Positions 1 through 7,839 of a stretch of DNA of 64,000 nucleotides are shown one piece after another (within the stretch, counting starts at the first letter, position 1; each line of letters begins with the position of its first letter). Both the position numbers and the translations under genes were made by a program. This DNA is from Clostridia bacterium. Its GTDB lineage: Bacteria; Bacillota; Clostridia; TANB77; CAG-508. The notes beneath the pieces are model-generated. The model ran no database searches, was not told the DNA's origin, and worked only from the letters and a program-made list of their open reading frames with translations. The stretch covers positions 13,387-77,386 of the forward strand of contig CAAGKN010000018.1 of NCBI GenBank assembly GCA_900770415.1. The letters run 5' to 3'.

Positions 1-1044
1 GGAAAAAAGCCAGGAAGATTTGATAAGATAAAAAAATACTTTGAAGAACATCCAGCAGTAAAAGTAATAGCTATAATAGTTGCTTGTATTTTAGTATTTT
101 CAATTGCAATGGGAGGAACATATTTGGCGTTGTCACTAGGCAGAGCAAAAGAAGTGCAAATACCTAATTTACAAGGATTAACAAAAGAAGAAGCTGAACA
201 AAAAGCGAAAGAATCAAAATTAAAGATAGAAGTTAGTGAAGAAAAATATCATCTAGAAGTTCCAGAAGGACAAATAATAGAGCAAGATCCTAAATATCAA
301 GACAATTATAAAATAAAAGAAGGAACTACAATTAAAGTTGTAATAAGCAAAGGACAAGAAATTGTAGAAATGCCTAAAGTAGTTGGCAAAACAAGAGATG
401 AAGCAACTAAAATGTTAAAAGAAGTAGGCTTAGAAGTAAAGGTTGAAGAAGAATTTAGTGATGATGTAGAGAAAAATTATATAACAAAACAAGAAGTGGC
501 AGAAGGAGAAAAAATTGCAGCAGGAACAACTGTTACAATTTATTCAAGCATGGGAATAGAACAAGTACAAGTACCAGACTTGTCAGGAAAAACAGAAAGT
601 GAAGCAAAAAGTGCAATAAGCAGTGCAAAACTAAAATGGAAAAGTACTGATAAAACATCAGATTCTAGCAAACCAAATGGTGTTGTAGTAAATCAATCAA
701 TATCAAATGGAAGTATGGTAGATAAAAACACAGAAATAACAATAACAGTAAATGAATTTGATGAAATAAAGACAGGAAAAGTAACAGTAAATGTTAAATC
801 ACTTGGAAATTATAAGAAACAAGTAGATGAAGAAACAGGAGAAGAAAAAACAGTATATGTACCATTGAAGGTAACAGTAAATGGAGAACAGGTATTAAGT
901 GAAAATGTAAACACAATGACAACAGATAAGTCTGTATCAATACAAGGAATTGGAACAGTAACAATAAAAGTATATCTAGATGGAAACTTAAAAAGAACAG
1001 AGAGTATTAATTTAAATACACAAACATCAATAACAATAGAATAA
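1..1044 (+). CDS. prkC: Ser/Thr protein kinase PrkC, C-terminal part (5' end outside window)
   Basis: The frame is open from base 1, so this is the 3' part of a longer gene; 347 residues are visible. A basic juxtamembrane stretch is followed by one membrane segment (visible residues about 20-44). Three extracellular PASTA repeats follow (about 50-117, 118-186, 187-253), each starting with a V/I-P-x-L/V motif such as 'VQIPNLQGLT' and 'VQVPDLSGKT', and then a beta-rich tail of about 95 residues. This is the layout of PrkC/Stk1 kinases, whose PASTA domains bind muropeptides or lipid II and whose cytoplasmic kinase domain (not in the window) phosphorylates cell-wall and translation proteins. The rpe gene directly downstream matches the usual stp-prkC-rsgA-rpe order, but rsgA is absent here. 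The kinase domain is inferred, not seen. Confidence 0.9.
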   Translation, partial: GKKPGRFDKIKKYFEEHPAVKVIAIIVACILVFSIAMGGTYLALSLGRAKEVQIPNLQGLTKEEAEQKAKESKLKIEVSEEKYHLEVPEGQIIEQDPKYQDNYKIKEGTTIKVVISKGQEIVEMPKVVGKTRDEATKMLKEVGLEVKVEEEFSDDVEKNYITKQEVAEGEKIAAGTTVTIYSSMGIEQVQVPDLSGKTESEAKSAISSAKLKWKSTDKTSDSSKPNGVVVNQSISNGSMVDKNTEITITVNEFDEIKTGKVTVNVKSLGNYKKQVDEETGEEKTVYVPLKVTVNGEQVLSENVNTMTTDKSVSIQGIGTVTIKVYLDGNLKRTESINLNTQTSITIE

Positions 1045-1059
1045 TATAAGTATAATTTG

Positions 1060-1076
1060 GGCGCAATTTTTGCGCC
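1060..1076. other. GC-rich hairpin between prkC and rpe
   Basis: A 7-bp perfect stem (GGCGCAA / TTGCGCC) with a 3-nt loop. No T-run follows it, so it is a weak terminator candidate at best and may instead be an mRNA-stabilising or processing hairpin within the operon. Confidence 0.4.
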
Positions 1077-1111
1077 TGAAAATATGAATTTTATATGATA
1101 GGAGAATTAAA

Positions 1112-1768
1112 ATGGTAGAAATATCAACATCTATACTAACAGTTGAAAAAGAAAAAGCAACAAAAACTTTTTATGACTTAGAAGTAGCAGGAACAGATTA
1201 TTATCACATAGATATAATGGACGGAAAATTTGTAGAAAAAAATACAGAAGAATTAATGTATGAATATGCAAGCACAATAAAACAAATATCAAACTTACCA
1301 TTAGATGTGCATCTTATGGTAGAAGATATTAAGCCACATATAGAAAAATACATTCCATTAGAGCCAAGTATTATTACATTTCATTATGAAGCATGTAAAA
1401 ATAAAGAAGAGATATTAGAACATATAAATTGTCTAAAACAAAACAATATAAAACCTGCAATTTCAATAAAACCAAATACAGGTATAGATGAAATAAAAGA
1501 ATTTTTACCATTCCTACATATGGTTCTTATAATGACAGTAGAACCTGGAAAAGGTGGACAAAAATTAATTCCAGAAACATTAATAAAAGTAAAAGAACTA
1601 AAAAAGTATATTGAATGTAATAAGTTAGATACATATATAGAAGCAGATGGAGGAATAAATAAAAATACAATAAATGAAGCAAAACAAGCAGGAATAGACA
1701 TAGCTGTTGCTGGTAGCGCCATAATATCAGCAGAAAACTTTAAAACTGCAATAGCAGAGCTAAAATAA
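1112..1768 (+). CDS. rpe: Ribulose-phosphate 3-epimerase
   Basis: A 218-residue TIM-barrel enzyme interconverting ribulose-5-phosphate and xylulose-5-phosphate in the pentose phosphate pathway. Family motifs visible are 'HIDIMDGKFV' (metal-binding His and Asp), 'LDVHLMVED', 'ITFHYEA', 'MTVEPGKGGQ' and the phosphate-binding 'EADGGIN' and 'AVAGSAI'. The N-terminus ('ISTSILTVEKEKA') departs from the common 'APSILSADF' start, so this is a divergent member, but the catalytic histidines and aspartates are present. A GGAG ribosome site lies about 8 nt before the ATG. It sits between prkC and the penicillin-binding protein with short gaps and is probably co-transcribed with both. Confidence 0.93.
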   Translation: MVEISTSILTVEKEKATKTFYDLEVAGTDYYHIDIMDGKFVEKNTEELMYEYASTIKQISNLPLDVHLMVEDIKPHIEKYIPLEPSIITFHYEACKNKEEILEHINCLKQNNIKPAISIKPNTGIDEIKEFLPFLHMVLIMTVEPGKGGQKLIPETLIKVKELKKYIECNKLDTYIEADGGINKNTINEAKQAGIDIAVAGSAIISAENFKTAIAELK

Positions 1769-1789
1769 AACAAAAGAGAGGATATAAAA

Positions 1790-4093
1790 ATGCTTCAAGA
1801 AAAAGAAAGAGAAGATACTATTAATACTGAAACATATAAAATAATAAAAAAGACAAATAAGCATCCTATAATAACAGGAATAATAAAAGCAATAATAATT
1901 ATATTTTTATTGCTTTTCATTCTTGTACTTATAGCAGGAGGATATGCGGCATATAAAGTATATAATATTGTAAAAGATGCACGATTAAGCAAAAATGATT
2001 TAACAATTAAATATGAGAACTCAGTAGTAAAAGATATGGGAAATAATACTATAGGAATTTTAAATGGCAATGAAAATAGAGAAAGCATAAGCATAAAAGA
2101 AATGCCAGAGTATTTACCAGCAGCATTTGTAGCAATAGAAGACGAGAGATTTTATGAACACAAAGGGGTAGACGTAAAAAGAACATTAAAAGCAACATAT
2201 ACATACATAAAAAATAAAGGTAAATCTTCATTTGGAGGAAGTACAATAACTCAGCAGATGGTAAAAAACTTAACTCAAGAAAAAGAAGATACATGGCAAA
2301 GAAAAGTAAGAGAAATGGCAAGAGCATATTATGTTGAACAAGAAATGTCAAAAGAGCAAATTCTAGAATTATATTTAAACCTAATATTTTTAGGCGATAC
2401 AGTATATGGTGTAGAAAAAGGCTCAAACTATTATTTTAGTAAAAGTGCAAAAGATTTAGACTTGGCAGAGTGTGCTTTCTTAGCAGGAATAAACCATTCA
2501 CCTAATTCATATAACCCATTTGATAATAACAACGAAGAGGTTATGGATAATATAAAAAAGAGAACAAAAGTTGTTTTAAATAAAATGAAAGAATTAGGGA
2601 AAATAAAAACTGAAGAAGAATATCTACAAGCAGTAAAAGAAGTTGAAGATGGATTAAATTTTAATAAAGGAGCATTCCCACAAACAGTATTTTCTTATCA
2701 TACAGATGCAGCAATAAATCAGATAATTGCACAATTACAAAAAGAGCATGACTGGACATACAAACAAGCACAATTATATTTATCTAGTGGAGGCTTTACA
2801 ATATATACTACTCAAAATCCAAAAGTACAAACTATAATTGATGAAGAACTTAGCAAAGAAAAGTATAAACAAACATCAAGAGACAAAAAAGGAAATCCAC
2901 AACAATCACAGGCAGCAGTAGTATTAATTGATCATACAACTGGATATGTGTTAGGAATTTCAGGTGGAATTGGAGAAAAAACTACAGCATTTGGTTTTAA
3001 TAGAGCAACAGATGCAGTAAGACAAACAGGTTCATCAATGAAGCCAATAGCAGTATTAGCACCTGCTATAGATCAAGGAATAATAACAGCAGCAACAGTT
3101 TTTGATGACAATCCAACCTCTTTTAATAATGGAACTTTTAAGCCTAAAAACTTTGGCAATAAATATATGGGGTTGATTACAGCAAGAAAAGCAATTGCAA
3201 ACTCACAAAATATACCAATGGTAAAATCGATGTGTTTATTAACTCCGGAAAAATCAATTAAATATTTAAAAGAAATGGGAATTACAACAATTAGTGAAAA
3301 AGACGATAATGTTCTAGCTTTAGCCTTAGGTGGGCTAACATGGGGAGTATCACCACTAGAAATGGCAGGAGCATATTCTACAATTGCAAATAATGGAATA
3401 TACAAAGAACCTACTTTTTATAGTAAAGTTGTAGATGAAAATGGAGATATAGTATTAAAACCAAATCAAAAACCAAAAAGAGTAATTTCCGAGCAAGCTG
3501 CGTATGTATTAAAAGAAATGCTAACAGAATCAGTAAAAACAGGAACTTCAACAACATGTACAATAGATGGAATGAGTGTAGCTGCAAAAACAGGAACAAC
3601 AAATAATGATTATGATAGATGGTTTTGTGCATTTACTCCATATTACACGACTACAGTTTGGTATGGATATGACGATAGCTGTACAGTAACAGGATGGGCA
3701 CTTAATCCATCAGCTCAAATATGGACATCTGTAATGAGACAAGTGCATGATGGCTTAGAACCAAAAACATTTGAAGAGACAAAACCAGCAGATGTAGTAG
3801 AAGCGATAATATGCGAAAAATCTGGATTTTTAGCCACATCTACATGTAAAAATTACAGAACATCAAGAACAGAATATTTTGTAAAAGGTACAGAACCTAT
3901 ACAAACATGCCCATATCATTCAACAGCTAAAGTATGTATAGAAAGTGGTTTGTTAGCAACAGAAAAATGTACTAAAACAAAAAGAGTGTATGGAAGAGGA
4001 GAGTATATAAACAAAAATAATCTATGGAAAACAAGATCTTCTTACGGTTCACCAAAAAACGTGCCTTTACAAAGATGTACAATACACCAATAA
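1790..4093 (+). CDS. Class A penicillin-binding protein (transglycosylase/transpeptidase)
   Basis: A 767-residue bifunctional peptidoglycan synthase. After a cytoplasmic tail comes one membrane anchor (about residues 27-51). The GT51 glycosyltransferase domain carries 'EDERFYEHKG' (about 117-126, catalytic Glu) and 'GGSTITQQM' (about 149). The transpeptidase domain has all three active-site motifs: SxxK as 'SSMK' (415-418), SxN as 'SQN' (472-474) and KTGT (600-603). The C-terminal 120 residues contain six spaced cysteines and a basic end, beyond the usual PBP1A core; a redox or disulfide role there would be a guess. It starts 21 bp after rpe with a GAGAGGA ribosome site, so it belongs to the prkC-rpe operon, which pairs a muropeptide-sensing kinase with a wall synthase. 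Confidence 0.95.
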   Translation: MLQEKEREDTINTETYKIIKKTNKHPIITGIIKAIIIIFLLLFILVLIAGGYAAYKVYNIVKDARLSKNDLTIKYENSVVKDMGNNTIGILNGNENRESISIKEMPEYLPAAFVAIEDERFYEHKGVDVKRTLKATYTYIKNKGKSSFGGSTITQQMVKNLTQEKEDTWQRKVREMARAYYVEQEMSKEQILELYLNLIFLGDTVYGVEKGSNYYFSKSAKDLDLAECAFLAGINHSPNSYNPFDNNNEEVMDNIKKRTKVVLNKMKELGKIKTEEEYLQAVKEVEDGLNFNKGAFPQTVFSYHTDAAINQIIAQLQKEHDWTYKQAQLYLSSGGFTIYTTQNPKVQTIIDEELSKEKYKQTSRDKKGNPQQSQAAVVLIDHTTGYVLGISGGIGEKTTAFGFNRATDAVRQTGSSMKPIAVLAPAIDQGIITAATVFDDNPTSFNNGTFKPKNFGNKYMGLITARKAIANSQNIPMVKSMCLLTPEKSIKYLKEMGITTISEKDDNVLALALGGLTWGVSPLEMAGAYSTIANNGIYKEPTFYSKVVDENGDIVLKPNQKPKRVISEQAAYVLKEMLTESVKTGTSTTCTIDGMSVAAKTGTTNNDYDRWFCAFTPYYTTTVWYGYDDSCTVTGWALNPSAQIWTSVMRQVHDGLEPKTFEETKPADVVEAIICEKSGFLATSTCKNYRTSRTEYFVKGTEPIQTCPYHSTAKVCIESGLLATEKCTKTKRVYGRGEYINKNNLWKTRSSYGSPKNVPLQRCTIHQ

Positions 4094-4112
4094 ATGGAGT
4101 AGGAGAATATAT

Positions 4113-4664
4113 ATGAATATGATTAATACAATAGATACAACTATATATGAACTAACTATTAAACTAATGAGCAATGGGATGACTAACTTTATGCTATTTA
4201 TGTCTCATTTAGGCTCAGCGATAACATTAATTGTATTAACAATAGCATTTATTCTGTTACTAAAGAACAAAACAAATTCAAAATTTATTGCAATAAATCT
4301 AGCTTTGGTATTCATTATAAATAGAATACTAAAACTAGCTGTTGCAAGACCTAGACCGGAAGTATTAAAGATAGTGCAAGAAAGCGGATATAGTTTCCCA
4401 AGTGGACATAGTATGGTAGCTACTGGATTCTATGGATTTTTAATATATTTAATTTACAAAAATGTAGAAAATAAAAAAATAAAATACCCATTAATAGTAA
4501 TGTTATCTATTCTAATACTATTAATAGGTATAAGTAGAGTATACTTAGGTGCACATTATGCAACAGATGTTATAGGTGGATGGATAATAGGCATTGTGTA
4601 CTTAGCATTCTTTATAAAATATGCATATAAAAAAGCTATTAGAAGATTAAAGAAAACTTTTTAG
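4113..4664 (+). CDS. PAP2-family membrane phosphatase (undecaprenyl-PP phosphatase-like)
   Basis: A 183-residue multi-spanning membrane protein with the three phosphatase signature motifs of the PAP2 superfamily: a KxxxxxxRP region ('KLAVARPRPE'), 'PSGHS' with the acid-base His, and 'SRVYLGAHYATDVIGG' with the nucleophilic His and its Asp partner. Small single-domain PAP2 proteins of this size (BcrC/YwoA, PgpB-like) remove phosphate from undecaprenyl pyrophosphate or phosphatidylglycerol phosphate. Its position 19 bp after a penicillin-binding protein favours lipid-carrier recycling for wall synthesis, but the substrate cannot be fixed from sequence. An AGGAG ribosome site precedes the ATG. 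Its 3' end overlaps the convergent gene downstream by 18 bp. Confidence 0.88.
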   Translation: MNMINTIDTTIYELTIKLMSNGMTNFMLFMSHLGSAITLIVLTIAFILLLKNKTNSKFIAINLALVFIINRILKLAVARPRPEVLKIVQESGYSFPSGHSMVATGFYGFLIYLIYKNVENKKIKYPLIVMLSILILLIGISRVYLGAHYATDVIGGWIIGIVYLAFFIKYAYKKAIRRLKKTF

Positions 4665-5075
4665 CTTTTCAACACTTTCTTCTTGAAATCTAACAAAATC
4701 ATTTAAAAGTCTATCTGTTTCTTTATCTAAATTTTTATTGTGATTTAACAGCTTTCTACCTTCAATAATGCCCATATTTGTTCCTTGAATAAGAAGCTCT
4801 GCTATTTTTGAATTGCTAGTATCTTTTAATGTATTCATTTGAATACCATACCAAAGCATTGCTTTACTTGTTATTTTATAATCATTAGGAACTTCGTTAT
4901 AGTTTTTAAAAGCATTGTCTACTTGTGTAAGAATATTATTATACATACTATATTCATGCGTTAACGTATCTTTTAAATTTGGTTCTTCAACTTTATCAGC
5001 AACATAAGAAATGGCATCCATTCCCATTTTTACACCTTTGCATACTTCTTTTAAAACATCTAAATTTTCTTCCAT
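4647..5075 (-). CDS. Hypothetical helical-bundle protein (DUF2383-like)
   Basis: A 142-residue soluble, almost entirely helical acidic protein. Helices alternate with short turns in a pattern consistent with a four-helix ferritin-like bundle, resembling small DUF2383/YciE-type proteins, but I see no complete ExxH metal-ligand pair and cannot assign a function. It is encoded alone on the minus strand, convergent with the PAP2 gene (18-bp overlap) and divergent from the membrane peptidase gene. A TGAGGTGATTTT leader gives a plausible ribosome site before the ATG. Confidence 0.6.
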   Translation of the reverse strand: MEENLDVLKEVCKGVKMGMDAISYVADKVEEPNLKDTLTHEYSMYNNILTQVDNAFKNYNEVPNDYKITSKAMLWYGIQMNTLKDTSNSKIAELLIQGTNMGIIEGRKLLNHNKNLDKETDRLLNDFVRFQEESVEKLKSFL

Positions 5076-5133
5076 AAAATCACCTCACAAAAATAGTATT
5101 TACAAATTTTACAAAAATATAAATAAAATATTA

Positions 5134-5162
5134 TTGACACATCAAAAAACAAAACATAAAAT
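5134..5162 (+). promoter_or_regulatory. SigA promoter for the HExxH membrane protein gene
   Basis: TTGACA (5134-5139), 17-bp spacer, TAAAAT (5157-5162), ending 33 bp before the ATG at 5196. Confidence 0.75.
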
Positions 5163-5195
5163 AAAGATGTAAAAATTTAACAAAGGAGTATAAGT

Positions 5196-5885
5196 ATGGA
5201 GATAATTTATTTTTTAATTCTAATAATTTTAGCAATTATTCTTTTTAAAATTATTTTTAAAATAAATATTAAAAAAATGAAAGAAAAAAAGGGAAACAAA
5301 GAGCTAGAAGAAATAACAGATAAATTTCCACAGAATGTTGAAGTTGCAAAAACAATGTTAGAAATGCTAGACAATAACTCAGTAAAAATAGAGGAGGCAA
5401 AAAATACAGAGACAAGCTTATATATAGCAGTTACAAATAAAATAAGCATAGCAGACATGAAAAAGAATTATGCAAGAATACAAACAATAGCACATGAATG
5501 TATACACTCATGCCAAGACAGAAGATTATTACTATTTAACTTTATATTTTCAAATATAAATATTATATACTTTATAATAATAAGCATATTAACAATATTA
5601 AAAGTAATAAGTAATCAAAATTTGCAAATAGAAATACTTATGCTATTTACGTTAATTGAGTTTAGTGTAAGAAGCTTTTTAGAAATAGATGCAATGACAA
5701 AAGCAAAATATCTTGCAAAAGAGTATATGGAAAAAATCAAGCTTTGCACAGAAGAAGAAAAAAATAAATTACTAAAAGAGTATGGCAATATAAACAAAAT
5801 AGGAATACCATTTGTAATAGACAATTTACTAACAACAGCACTTGTAAGAGTTTTAATTTATTGCATAATTTCGATAATTTGGTAA
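5196..5885 (+). CDS. Putative membrane zinc metallopeptidase (HExxH)
   Basis: A 229-residue membrane protein with an N-terminal anchor (about 4-24), two central hydrophobic segments (about 112-160) and a hydrophobic C-terminus. 'IAHECIHSCQ' at about 98-107 is a HExxH zinc-protease motif, and 'LEIDAMTKAKYLA' about 60 residues later could give the third ligand region. This arrangement resembles the YugP family of membrane Zn-dependent peptidases ('HExGH ... EfDAs'), though it is shorter and the usual G in HExGH is replaced by I. The family is an inference from the motif and topology. It is monocistronic, with its own promoter. Confidence 0.6.
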   Translation: MEIIYFLILIILAIILFKIIFKINIKKMKEKKGNKELEEITDKFPQNVEVAKTMLEMLDNNSVKIEEAKNTETSLYIAVTNKISIADMKKNYARIQTIAHECIHSCQDRRLLLFNFIFSNINIIYFIIISILTILKVISNQNLQIEILMLFTLIEFSVRSFLEIDAMTKAKYLAKEYMEKIKLCTEEEKNKLLKEYGNINKIGIPFVIDNLLTTALVRVLIYCIISIIW

Positions 5886-5892
5886 GAAACAG

Positions 5893-6186
5893 ATAAATTG
5901 TAATTTGTTGGGGCGATTTTCATAATGCCTTCGGGTCGCCCAGGAGTGCGACCCCTACAATGTTTGCAACATGTTTCCATCCGAAATTAAAATATTAAAA
6001 ACGAAAAAAATTGTGAATGGAGTTAGCTTGAATTAGAAATTGTTCTTCGAGCGCAGTAGGGAATCTCATTTTTAATGAGGGCGCTGCGGAGCAAGAAGAT
6101 GTACAATTTCTATGAAAGCGACATGACCTGAACCATTTTTTGAATTTTAATATTTTAATTTTGAATATAATTACAAATTACAATTT
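5893..6186. repeat. TIR-bounded foldback element, copy A
   Basis: This fills the gene-free stretch before 6206. Perfect 14-bp terminal inverted repeats (AAATTGTAATTTGT at 5893-5906, its complement at 6173-6186) enclose a second, imperfect long inverted repeat (about 5984-6045 against 6104-6170). The apex is a structured core with CTCATT/AATGAG and GCGC/GCGC pairings. The right 140 bp (6046-6186) recur inverted at 63858-63997. A reversed copy of the short GGTCGCC hairpin repeat is nested inside (5929-5958). No ORF with coding character is present. It behaves like a non-autonomous foldback or MITE-type element. Confidence 0.75.
5929..5958 (-). repeat. GGTCGCC short hairpin repeat, degenerate reversed copy
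   Basis: Read on the minus strand this starts TAGGGGTCGC and continues through CTCCTGGGCGACCC. It is a variant of the 24-bp hairpin found at 9681-9704 and 59164-59187, with the two stem arms still complementary. Confidence 0.6.
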
Positions 6187-6205
6187 GTGAAAAGGAGGAA
6201 CAAAA

Positions 6206-6742
6206 TTGTTAAAAAAAATATGGTTACATTTTAAATTAATTACAAAGCATAGATGGATAGTTTTTAAATTGTGTACAAGGGCAGGATTACCATGGAGAGG
6301 ACTTATACACGATTTATCTAAATATGGTCCAACAGAATTTTGGGAAAGTGCAAAATACTATGTAGGTTATAAAAGTCCAATACAAGTAGCAAGAGAAAAA
6401 AGGCAATACTCAGCTGCATGGCTTCATCATAAAGGACATAACAAACATCACGAAGAGTACTGGTATGATTTTAATGCACCAGTAAAGGCGCCAGTTATAC
6501 CTTATAAATATACAATAGAAATGTTATGTGATAATCTATCTGCCGGAATGGTTTATAAAGGAAAAGATTTTACAAATGATTATCCATTGTGGTATTGGAA
6601 TAATGTAAAGAATAAGGAGCTATTTCATCCAAAATTAATAAACTTTTTTGATGATATTTTTAACGAAATAAGTAATAAGGGAATAAAAGAAGTTTTAAAT
6701 AAAAGACACTTGAAAGAAAAATACAATAAATATTGTAATTAA
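6206..6742 (+). CDS. DUF5662-family protein
   Basis: A 178-residue soluble protein rich in His, Trp and Tyr. Conserved-looking blocks are 'WRGLIHDLSKYGPTEFW' near the N-terminus, 'AAWLHHKGHNKHHEEYW' in the middle and 'MLCDNLSAGMVYKGK' later. The spaced H-D and HH-H-HH clusters suggest a metal-binding helical fold reminiscent of HD-type hydrolases. This matches the DUF5662 family common in gut Clostridia, sometimes loosely labelled catalase; no activity is established by the sequence. The start is TTG, chosen because AAAGGAGGA lies 7 nt upstream and no ATG is suitably placed. It converges with the next gene with a 4-bp overlap. Confidence 0.7.
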   Translation: MLKKIWLHFKLITKHRWIVFKLCTRAGLPWRGLIHDLSKYGPTEFWESAKYYVGYKSPIQVAREKRQYSAAWLHHKGHNKHHEEYWYDFNAPVKAPVIPYKYTIEMLCDNLSAGMVYKGKDFTNDYPLWYWNNVKNKELFHPKLINFFDDIFNEISNKGIKEVLNKRHLKEKYNKYCN

Positions 6743-7743
6743 TCTGTTCTTTCAATACCTTTAATATTGCGATAGCCATCAGGAACTAAACCATTATTTA
6801 CTTTGCTTTGAAGTTCTTCTTTAGAAATAGGGATATACTTATTTTCACTACCAGAAAAAGCAAAATAAACAATATTATTTTTACCACCTTCAGATAAGTC
6901 CAAAGAAACATAAGAAGATAAATCTTTGTTTTTTATACTAGAATAATGGCAAGTATAAATAGAAATTTTTCGTATTTCTTCATCAGAAAAAACAGCAGAA
7001 CAAAGCCTATTATAAAAGCTTGTTAATTCAGAAAAACCAGCTTTATAGGAATTGCTTTCACTATAAACATTAAGATTATTTATTAAAAACAAGAATTTGT
7101 ATTTTAGTAGCTCAGAAGGAGTGCAAGAATCTAAAGTAATATCTTTTGGTAAAATATATTCATTAACAAAATCAGGATTTTTTAATTCTGATTTTATTTT
7201 TTCAATAAAATCATTCATGTAAAGGCCATGAAAAGTATAACCAAATTTGTTATCCATTGCTTCAAGTTCTTCTGTGGAAAGAGATTTAAGACTGCTAGAA
7301 TATTTGCGAGCCAATTCGTAATAAACAACACCATTCAGATGTTCAGAAGGAGGGGCAAAATTTCTAGTTCTAGAACCAGTTTGAATTTTAGCTAAATCTG
7401 CAAGAAGATTTGCATAATAAATATTGCCATCCTTAGTTTTTATAATGGTGTCTGCATGTTCTAAACCTTTAAAATAAAAAACTTTTGCTTTTATACCAAG
7501 TTTATTTAAAATATAAGTATATAATTCAGAAGAGGAATTACATATTACATTTGGAAAATTTATATTATTAATATTCTTTCCAGCTTCAAAAAGCCTAGAT
7601 TGTTTACTAAGAGACCTAGTTAAAGAATACTCAGTATCTTGAGCTAATACTTTTCCAAGTTCAAGATAAACAAAATAAGCAGTTTCTAATTCAGTTAAAT
7701 TTTCTGGTACAGAACCAATAATTTTTTCAATTGTTTTTCTCAT
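6739..7743 (-). CDS. Hypothetical protein, possible transglutaminase-like cysteine fold
   Basis: A protein of about 334 residues with no recognised full-length family. A middle block reads like a transglutaminase-type core: Cys followed by a helix ('CNSSSELYTYILNKLGIKA'), then 'GLEHADTIIKTKDGNIYYAN' about 25 residues on, giving a Cys and His in the right order. The expected Asp is not clear, so the fold is tentative. The rest is helical with conserved aromatic residues. I chose the ATG at 7743 over a TTG 27 nt upstream because a TATAAT hexamer overlaps the upstream start; no good ribosome site precedes either. It is divergent from lepA and converges on the DUF5662 gene. Confidence 0.6.
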   Translation of the reverse strand: MRKTIEKIIGSVPENLTELETAYFVYLELGKVLAQDTEYSLTRSLSKQSRLFEAGKNINNINFPNVICNSSSELYTYILNKLGIKAKVFYFKGLEHADTIIKTKDGNIYYANLLADLAKIQTGSRTRNFAPPSEHLNGVVYYELARKYSSSLKSLSTEELEAMDNKFGYTFHGLYMNDFIEKIKSELKNPDFVNEYILPKDITLDSCTPSELLKYKFLFLINNLNVYSESNSYKAGFSELTSFYNRLCSAVFSDEEIRKISIYTCHYSSIKNKDLSSYVSLDLSEGGKNNIVYFAFSGSENKYIPISKEELQSKVNNGLVPDGYRNIKGIERTD

Positions 7744-7782
7744 ATATTCATTATAACATAAAAATTCCAAACTTTAAAGTTA

Positions 7783-7811
7783 TTGCTAAATTGCAAGCAT
7801 TATGTTAAAAT
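7783..7811 (+). promoter_or_regulatory. SigA promoter of lepA
   Basis: TTGCTA (7783-7788), 17-bp spacer, TAAAAT (7806-7811), 28 bp before the lepA ATG. Confidence 0.65.
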
Positions 7812-7839
7812 ATCTGATAGTGACTAAGGAGGAAAAATA

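Noticed and set aside
5893..6186. CRISPR or riboswitch in the 300-bp gap
   Set aside because: No regularly spaced repeats; the sequence is explained as a foldback element with terminal inverted repeats that recurs in inverted orientation at the window end.
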